From: Prevotellaceae bacterium MN60
GTDB taxonomy: Bacteria > Bacteroidota > Bacteroidia > Bacteroidales > Bacteroidaceae
Length of the DNA stretch: 64,000 bases
Assembly: GCA_900199555.1 (NCBI GenBank)
Contig: FZQZ01000001.1
Coordinates: forward strand, 557,245-621,244
Direction: 5' to 3'
Each line of letters starts with the position of its first letter. The stretch's first letter is position 1. Positions 59,380 to 64,000 of the stretch are shown here, in pieces. The translations under genes and the position numbers were made by a program. The notes beneath the pieces were generated by a model. It made no database searches and had not been told where the DNA came from. It saw only the letters and a list, made by a program, of their open reading frames with translations.

Positions 59380-60075
59380 CTAACGAATGAGTTTCATATT
59401 AGTCCACAAAGGGTCGTCGGGCAAAGGAGAATCTAGAACGACAGGCTCTTTGGAAACGGGATGAATGAATTCGACATGACGCGACAACAGCGAGATACTG
59501 CCATCGGGATTGGAGCGGCGCGCTCCGTATTTGAGATCGCCCTTGATAGGAAGACCAATCGTAGACAACTGGCAACGAATCTGATGATGACGACCAGTGA
59601 GCAGGCGAACTTCGACTAAGGTATAGCGATCAGAATGACCAATGATGCGATAGCGAAGGGTGGCCTTCTTGGAATGAGGCACCTCATGGTCGTAGGCATA
59701 CGACTTGTTCTGCTGCTCGTTGCGCACCAGCCAATGCTCTAAAGTATGCCACTCGCCATCTGCAGGCTCTTGTTTCTTGTTTCCATTCTCCTGTACAATC
59801 GCCCAATAGGTTTTGTGCACTTCATTACCAGCAAACATCTTGTTGAGTCGGGTGAGTGCCTTAGACGTACGCGCAAAGACGACCAAGCCTGATACAGGAC
59901 GGTCGAGACGATGAACTACCCCCAAGAATACGGCACCGGGTTTCTGGTACTTCTCCTTGATATAAGACTTGACAATCTCTGACAATGGGGTATCGCCAGT
60001 CTTGTCGCCCTGAACGATTTCACCGCTTTCCTTATAAACGATGATGATATGATTATCCTCGTAGACTACTCGCAT
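59380..60075 (-). CDS. RluA family pseudouridine synthase
   Basis: The 231 residues start MRVVYEDNHIIIVYKESGEI, contain the catalytic Asp motif HRLDRPVSGLVVFARTSKA near residue 56 and the family's TLVEVRLLTGRHHQIRCQLS near residue 155 and GARRSNPDGSISLLSRHVEF. Family members pseudouridylate 23S rRNA or tRNA; no S4 domain precedes the catalytic one, so it is closer to RluA/TruC than RluD. ATG 60075 is chosen over the upstream frame because that is where homology starts. It lies 42 bases after the membrane protein gene. Confidence 0.9.
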   Translation of the reverse strand: MRVVYEDNHIIIVYKESGEIVQGDKTGDTPLSEIVKSYIKEKYQKPGAVFLGVVHRLDRPVSGLVVFARTSKALTRLNKMFAGNEVHKTYWAIVQENGNKKQEPADGEWHTLEHWLVRNEQQNKSYAYDHEVPHSKKATLRYRIIGHSDRYTLVEVRLLTGRHHQIRCQLSTIGLPIKGDLKYGARRSNPDGSISLLSRHVEFIHPVSKEPVVLDSPLPDDPLWTNMKLIR

Positions 60076-60117
60076 AACGTCTGCAAAATTACGAAGAAGG
60101 ACGGAAACTGCCAAATT

Positions 60118-61284
60118 TTAGTCTTCCTTTTTCTTAGAAGGAAACAACTTGCGCATCCAACCAGACCAGTTGAAGTTTTCAATAAGTCCGGAAATGGTCT
60201 CTATCGTCATCACCAGTGAAGCTACGATGCAGAAGATAAAGGCTCCGACAATCATCAAGATTACCTTCAATGCAACAATCAGGACATTGCCGATGTCACT
60301 CTTTTTCTCTGTTTGCGTACTGCCATTAGGATCGGTAGTCTTCTCGCTATAGCCGGACAACAGATTCATAGCGATACCTGTGCCGAAACAGAAAGATGCC
60401 AAACCAAAGCCCACCTTGCGGAAGATATTGAGACAACCGGAACGGCGACGATGACGCGTAATGGTATAACCATGAGGATAGCCCGTGATAATATAAAGAG
60501 GAATAAGGACTAACAGGAATATCATATATCCATAAAGGGTGTTGCCCCATGACTCCTGATTATCCACATGCTTATCCATATCACTTATCGCCATGGCGTG
60601 AACCTGCGCAAAGTCCATGGCATTGATGGAATCGTATTCAGCACGATACTTGGCCACACTATTAGCCGAAGCCTCCACCTGTTGCTGATACTTGTCTATG
60701 TTCTTCTGAACTTTAGCTGTATCGGCCTGATGCTGATACTCTTTGACACTCTTTTCAGCAGTCTCAACAGAGGCTTTCAAGTCAACGAGCTTATATATTT
60801 TATACCTCTCTGCCGATGTCAGGCGCATGGCATAGTCATCCTTGGCATGCTCAGTAGCACAGACACTATAAGGAACCTCAGCTACTTCCGTTTCTTTCCA
60901 CTGGTTCACCTGTTCCTGTTCTACCTTAGCCTGAGCAATATCCTTCTGCTGGTCGTTATAAAAATAATAGAAGATGCCTGCACCCAACAAAGCGCCAGCA
61001 ATGAGCGACCATTTCCACGACGCATATCGTTTCTTTGACCAGTCAACCACCTCCGACAAGGCCTGATAGCGCTGGCTATACTTCTGGTCGTTAGGATTAT
61101 CTGCCACGGCATTCGCTTTCTGGAGCAGCTGTTCCATCTGCTCGGTCTCAGCCTTGGTGCATGGATAAACATTTTCCCAATCAGTTTCTTTGGTTTCGCG
61201 CTCCTTCTTACTAATCAAAGAAGAGGTAAACATGGCTTCATCAAGATAGCCAAGAGCATCGGCATTAAGCATCTTTTCTTCCAT
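60118..61284 (-). CDS. Membrane protein of unknown function with coiled coil
   Basis: The 388 residues have no family I can name. From the ATG at 61284 (MEEKMLNADALGYLDEAMFT) a cytoplasmic helical region leads to a first transmembrane helix (about 92-112, SLIAGALLGAGIFYYFY), a helical coiled-coil stretch to about 235 with KNIDKYQQQVEASANSV, a second transmembrane segment (MIFLLVLIPLYIITGY), then more hydrophobic segments (VGFGLASFCFGTGIAMNLL; VILMIVGAFIFCIVASLV). The GTG at 61317 lies inside the promoter box and is rejected. It stands alone in transcription upstream of rluA. Confidence 0.75.
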   Translation of the reverse strand: MEEKMLNADALGYLDEAMFTSSLISKKERETKETDWENVYPCTKAETEQMEQLLQKANAVADNPNDQKYSQRYQALSEVVDWSKKRYASWKWSLIAGALLGAGIFYYFYNDQQKDIAQAKVEQEQVNQWKETEVAEVPYSVCATEHAKDDYAMRLTSAERYKIYKLVDLKASVETAEKSVKEYQHQADTAKVQKNIDKYQQQVEASANSVAKYRAEYDSINAMDFAQVHAMAISDMDKHVDNQESWGNTLYGYMIFLLVLIPLYIITGYPHGYTITRHRRRSGCLNIFRKVGFGLASFCFGTGIAMNLLSGYSEKTTDPNGSTQTEKKSDIGNVLIVALKVILMIVGAFIFCIVASLVMTIETISGLIENFNWSGWMRKLFPSKKKED

Positions 61285-61316
61285 AAACGATACGGTTAGT
61301 TTTTGATTTAATGCCA

Positions 61317-61324
61317 CAAAAATA
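61317..61324 (-). promoter_or_regulatory. -7 box of the membrane protein gene
   Basis: TATTTTTG reads on the minus strand; the predicted start of transcription is near 61310, 26 bases before the ATG at 61284. No strong -33 element is visible. Confidence 0.55.
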
Positions 61325-61417
61325 GTAATTATTTACGAAAAACCCTCATTTGTCTCAAGAAAATTTACGTTTCTTTGAAACAAATGAGGATAAAGGTGTC
61401 TGTGGAAGACAATATGA

Positions 61418-62155
61418 TTACATATTCATACCACCATCAACCTGGATAACCTGACCGCTAACATAGCTTGACATATCAGATGCCAAGAAGGTAGCAACAT
61501 TAGCGATATCCTCTACCTGACCACCACGACGGAGAGGAATCTTGTTCTTCCACTCGTTGCGTACTTCCTCAGGCAGAGCTGCAGTCATAGCTGTCTCAAT
61601 GAAACCAGGGGCAATAGCGTTGGCACGGATACCCTTTGGACCCATCTCCTGACCAATAGACTTAGCCAGAGCAATAAGACCAGCCTTAGAAGCGGCATAG
61701 TTGGCCTGACCAGCATTACCATGAACACCTACAACAGAAGCCATATTGATGATAGAACCACCACGCTGACGCATCATAACAGGTACACAAGCGTGGATGA
61801 AATTGAATGCAGACTTCAGATTAACAGCGATAACTGCATCCCACTGCTGCTCGGTCATGCGAAGCATCAGACCGTCCTTAGTGATACCAGCATTGTTAAC
61901 GAGGATATCAATGGCACCAAACTCTTCCTTTACAGCCTTGACAACTTCCTCAGTCTGAGCGAAGTCGGCAGCATTAGAGGCATAACTCTTAGCCTTGACA
62001 CCTAAAGCGGCAATTTCCTTCTCAGTTTCTTCGTTAACCTGCAGGTCGGTGAATGCAATATTAGCACCCTCAGCAGCAAACTTCAAGGCAATAGCCTTAC
62101 CGATACCACGTGCAGCACCAGTAATCAGCGCTGTCTTTCCTTCTAATAATCCCAT
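61418..62155 (-). CDS. fabG: 3-oxoacyl-[acyl-carrier-protein] reductase
   Basis: The 245-residue short-chain dehydrogenase has the TGxxxGxG motif (LITGAARGIGKAIALKF near residue 8), NNAGITKDGLMLRM near residue 87, the catalytic Ser in IINMASVVGVHGNAGQ, YAASKAGLIALAKSIGQE near residue 152 (YxxxK) and the C-terminal YVSGQVIQVDGGMNM. It reduces 3-ketoacyl-ACP in fatty acid synthesis with NADPH. It lies 39 bases downstream of a TetR regulator on the same strand. The length is normal. Confidence 0.94.
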   Translation of the reverse strand: MGLLEGKTALITGAARGIGKAIALKFAAEGANIAFTDLQVNEETEKEIAALGVKAKSYASNAADFAQTEEVVKAVKEEFGAIDILVNNAGITKDGLMLRMTEQQWDAVIAVNLKSAFNFIHACVPVMMRQRGGSIINMASVVGVHGNAGQANYAASKAGLIALAKSIGQEMGPKGIRANAIAPGFIETAMTAALPEEVRNEWKNKIPLRRGGQVEDIANVATFLASDMSSYVSGQVIQVDGGMNM

Positions 62156-62194
62156 AATTGTGTTTTGTTTTTAAAATATGATAGTTTAAATTTT

Positions 62195-62788
62195 CTAATT
62201 CTTGATTCGCTTTCCTAATGCACTATATACAATCTTGGCAACCTGAGGCTTCGTAGCTTCTTCTGTCATACCATGGGCGATACGACCATAGATATAGGGG
62301 ACCTCAAGACCTTTGATACAATAGTGGGTGATGTCGGCAACAAGGTCGACATTGTCAATATCAAACTCGCCATCATCCTTACCCTCACGGAACACCTTGC
62401 GGAACAGTTCAATCTCGGCATCATCGAAGTTCTTGCGAACCTTCTCAACCATCCAGATATTACGGAAGAACTCGGCACGAAGATTACCATTGCGCACTAC
62501 CGTCTCACGAATCATACTAAGATGCAGATAAATCAATTCGATAATCTTCTCCTGAGGGGGAATACGCTTAGCAGCCACCTCGTCCAACTGATCAGAAAGA
62601 CGCTCTAACTCAGATTCGATAACGGCATAATAGATATCCTCCTTCGACTTGAAGTAGGTATAAAGGGTGCGACGACCTTTGCCTGAAGACTGTGCGATGT
62701 CGTTCATCGTCGTATTCTCCAATCCATTCTTGGCAAAGAGCTGACGCGCTACATCTACCAACTTCTGTCTTGTCTTTGATATTGACAT
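62195..62788 (-). CDS. TetR/AcrR family transcriptional regulator
   Basis: The 197 residues begin with the helix-turn-helix TRQKLVDVARQLFAKNGLEN and TTMNDIAQSSGKGRRTLYTY, then FKSKEDIYYAVIE (about 10-60). The C-terminal ligand domain (about 70-195) is helical and diverged. Given the tight linkage to fabG, a role in fatty acid or membrane lipid control, like FabR or other TetR-type lipid regulators, is plausible but inferred. Both genes probably share a transcript. No operator palindrome is obvious in the short gap upstream. Confidence 0.9.
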   Translation of the reverse strand: MSISKTRQKLVDVARQLFAKNGLENTTMNDIAQSSGKGRRTLYTYFKSKEDIYYAVIESELERLSDQLDEVAAKRIPPQEKIIELIYLHLSMIRETVVRNGNLRAEFFRNIWMVEKVRKNFDDAEIELFRKVFREGKDDGEFDIDNVDLVADITHYCIKGLEVPYIYGRIAHGMTEEATKPQVAKIVYSALGKRIKN

Positions 62789-62925
62789 ACTTTCTCTCCT
62801 CTCAAATTTTACCTATTGCACATTATATTTAATGTGTGCAAAATTAAAGAATAGTTCTGAAACGACCAAATAAATGGAAAGAAAAGTGCCAAAATACTTA
62901 ATATTAGCACTTTTTTCGAGAAATA

Positions 62926-62957
62926 TTTGCATAATCCAAAAAATAGTCGTACCTTTG
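62926..62957 (+). promoter_or_regulatory. Promoter of initiator tRNA-Met
   Basis: TTTG (62926-62929), 20 bases and TACCTTTG (62950-62957); the tRNA begins about 47 bases further on. Confidence 0.85.
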
Positions 62958-63004
62958 CAGCCGCAAAACAAGGAAACCTCCTGATTGCGCTAGAAAAATA
63001 ACAT

Positions 63005-63077
63005 CGCGGAGTGGAGCAGTTGGTAGCTCGCCAGGCTCATAACCTGGAGGTCGCATGTTCGAATCCTGCCTCCGCAA
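63005..63077 (+). tRNA. Initiator tRNA-Met (CAU anticodon)
   Basis: The 73 bases have the initiator mark C1 facing A72 (acceptor CGCGGAG / CTCCGCA), a D-arm GAGCAGTTGGTAGCTC and an anticodon stem-loop CCAGG-CTCATAA-CCTGG. Two of the three G-C pairs typical of initiators (30-40, 31-39) are present; the third (29-41) is A-U. The T-arm is GCATGTTCGAATCCTGC. CCA is not encoded. Confidence 0.9.
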
Positions 63078-63083
63078 CTACGA

Positions 63084-63110
63084 AGTCCGATTTTTTCGGA
63101 CTTTTTTTTT
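63084..63110 (+). terminator. Terminator after initiator tRNA
   Basis: AGTCCGA-TTTT-TTCGGACT followed by T8. Confidence 0.88.
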
Positions 63111-63630
63111 GTATCAGGACTCTAGATATTCTCGATCGCAGTTCTATGATCTGGTCAAAGCGTTTGCAAGCAAACAATGACATATAATAATACTATATGA
63201 TATCTAATACCTGTGTAACACTTGCTGCCCCGAAATAGTACTCATTCAGTTTTTAAATTAGCCTATTTAGTTTTAAATTCAGCTTACTCAACTCCATATA
63301 GAGCTATCAATAGAGGAAAAACATAAAACAATAACTATGATAGATTAAAATGACGTTTTTAGAGAAGAAAATAGCTAATGAGTGCTGTGTGTAGCGTTTA
63401 TATTCCGAAACACATTGTTTCTTAATTCCGAAAATCATATATAAATCCGAAAACACGCGAAATTATCAAAATATACGAAAACAAATCATATTCGAAATTT
63501 TCGTATTTTTCGTAATACAAGATCTTGTCTTTTTCGTATTTTTCGGAATAATAGATAATCTGCTTTCGGGATACAAAACAATCCTTTTCAGAATCTAGAA
63601 CAATCCTTTTCAGAATCTACATAAAAAACA
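63111..63630. other. Gene-free region with ATTCCGAAAA-family elements
   Basis: I see no gene in these 520 bases. From about 63400 the sequence consists of ATTCCGAAA/CGAAAA pieces and their inverse (TTTTCGTATTTTTCGG), ending in a 22-bp tandem repeat (AACAATCCTTTTCAGAATCT twice, 63579-63620). The same family surrounds the GxxExxY gene and lies at about 47030-47170. Confidence 0.7.
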
Positions 63631-63660
63631 AAGCCCTGAATCATTTCTGACTCAGGGCTT
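63631..63660 (-). terminator. Terminator of the rRNA operon
   Basis: On the minus strand AAGCCCTGAGTCA-GAAA-TGATTCAGGGCTT has a 13-bp stem with one mismatch, followed by TGTTTTTTATG. It sits 10 bases after the 5S gene. Confidence 0.88.
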
Positions 63661-63671
63661 CTCTTTAGAAA

Positions 63672-63781
<110 letters not shown>

Positions 63782-63791
63782 GAATAAATCT

Positions 63792-63826
63792 CATTGAACA
63801 TTGACCATTGAACATTGACCATTATG
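63792..63826. repeat. Heptamer tract in the 23S-5S spacer
   Basis: CATTGAACATTGACCATTGA continues with ACATTGACCATTATGG, the same ATTGAAC/ATTGACC heptamers as in the field at 18461-18879, inside the transcribed rRNA spacer. Confidence 0.85.
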
Positions 63827-63967
63827 GAACAATGACAACAATCTAAATGCCAACGTATAAGGTGACAATCTTCACAAGCAAAACCTTGATTGGATTATAT
63901 CCAACACCTGAAAATATGACTAGTTTACTCATTCATTATGCTTGAAGCATTCTCCTGAGCAAGCGAA

Positions 63968-64000
63968 AGCGCTCGGGCAATTAGTAAGGCTCGGCTTTGA
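63968..64000 (-). rRNA. rrl: 23S ribosomal RNA, 3' end (partial)
   Basis: On the minus strand TCAAAGCCGAGCCTTACTAA followed by TTGCCCGAGCGC matches the 3' end of Bacteroidota 23S rRNA. The rest lies beyond the window. The 3' end position is approximate. Confidence 0.7.

Overview
The window looks like a chromosomal segment of a Bacteroidota bacterium, most likely a Prevotella/Segatella-type member of the Bacteroidales. The sequence evidence is the repeated Bacteroidota promoter form (TTTG, 19-20 bases, TAnnTTTG), a type IX secretion C-terminal domain, a fimbrillin-like lipoprotein, a lipoprotein TamA (TamL) paired with TamB, Omp28 proteins, a GH2/DUF4982-type beta-galactosidase and several Bacteroidales-only DUF proteins (DUF4827, DUF6029, DUF6048, DUF6452). 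The species assignment is inference.

Layout. 1-5.0 kb (minus): surface polysaccharide sugar genes, namely a partial UDP-glucose dehydrogenase, RfbC and a complete CapE-CapF-CapG set for UDP-N-acetyl-L-fucosamine. 5.3-12.7 kb (minus): an A+T-rich accessory island. It holds a compact operon of an ABC-type AAA ATPase, a PD-(D/E)XK-like protein and a KAP-like P-loop NTPase (the best candidate for an undescribed defence system), a frameshifted PIN-like pseudogene, REP-like palindromes, a DUF3791-DUF3990 pair, a fimbrillin-like lipoprotein and a GxxExxY protein embedded in long ATTCCGAAAA-type repeat arrays. 12.9-15.3 kb (minus): ManA and a NusG/UpxY-like antiterminator with a structured leader. 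15.4-19.2 kb: tRNA-Ser with a duplicated 3' end, mutS2, a repeat field, tRNA-Thr and an SRP RNA gene. 19.2-27.4 kb (plus): glycosyltransferase, DUF6452/DUF6048, ApbE, Crp-type regulator, M3 peptidase, dCMP deaminase and S41 protease. 27.5-31.7 kb: DUF721/RecF (minus), then TPR protein, RibH, ExoIII and an outer-membrane protein (plus). 31.8-41.4 kb (minus): GlmM/DUF4827, then a thioredoxin-TonB_C fusion, DsbD, GH2, nucleotidyltransferase and NrnA. 41.6-52.2 kb (plus): TlpA, DUF6029, two Omp28 proteins, then a T9SS-exported S74-like protein, a papain-like protease and a leucine-rich repeat protein. 52.3-62.8 kb (minus): TamL, TamB, RluA, a membrane protein, FabG and a TetR regulator. 62.9-64 kb: initiator tRNA-Met, then the 5S and the 3' end of a 23S rRNA gene on the minus strand.

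Two things stand out beyond the genes. The first is the putative three- or four-gene ATPase/nuclease/KAP operon. The second is a genome-shaping repeat landscape: tandem heptamer tracts of many different sequences at gene ends, inside genes and inside the rRNA spacer; 96-bp arrays around a GxxExxY gene; a promoter module of about 100 bp found at three loci; and G+C-rich palindromes inserted in frame in mutS2 and dsbD.

Limits: all calls come from reading sequence and from memory of protein families. No database or structure search was run, and approximate residue positions are estimates.
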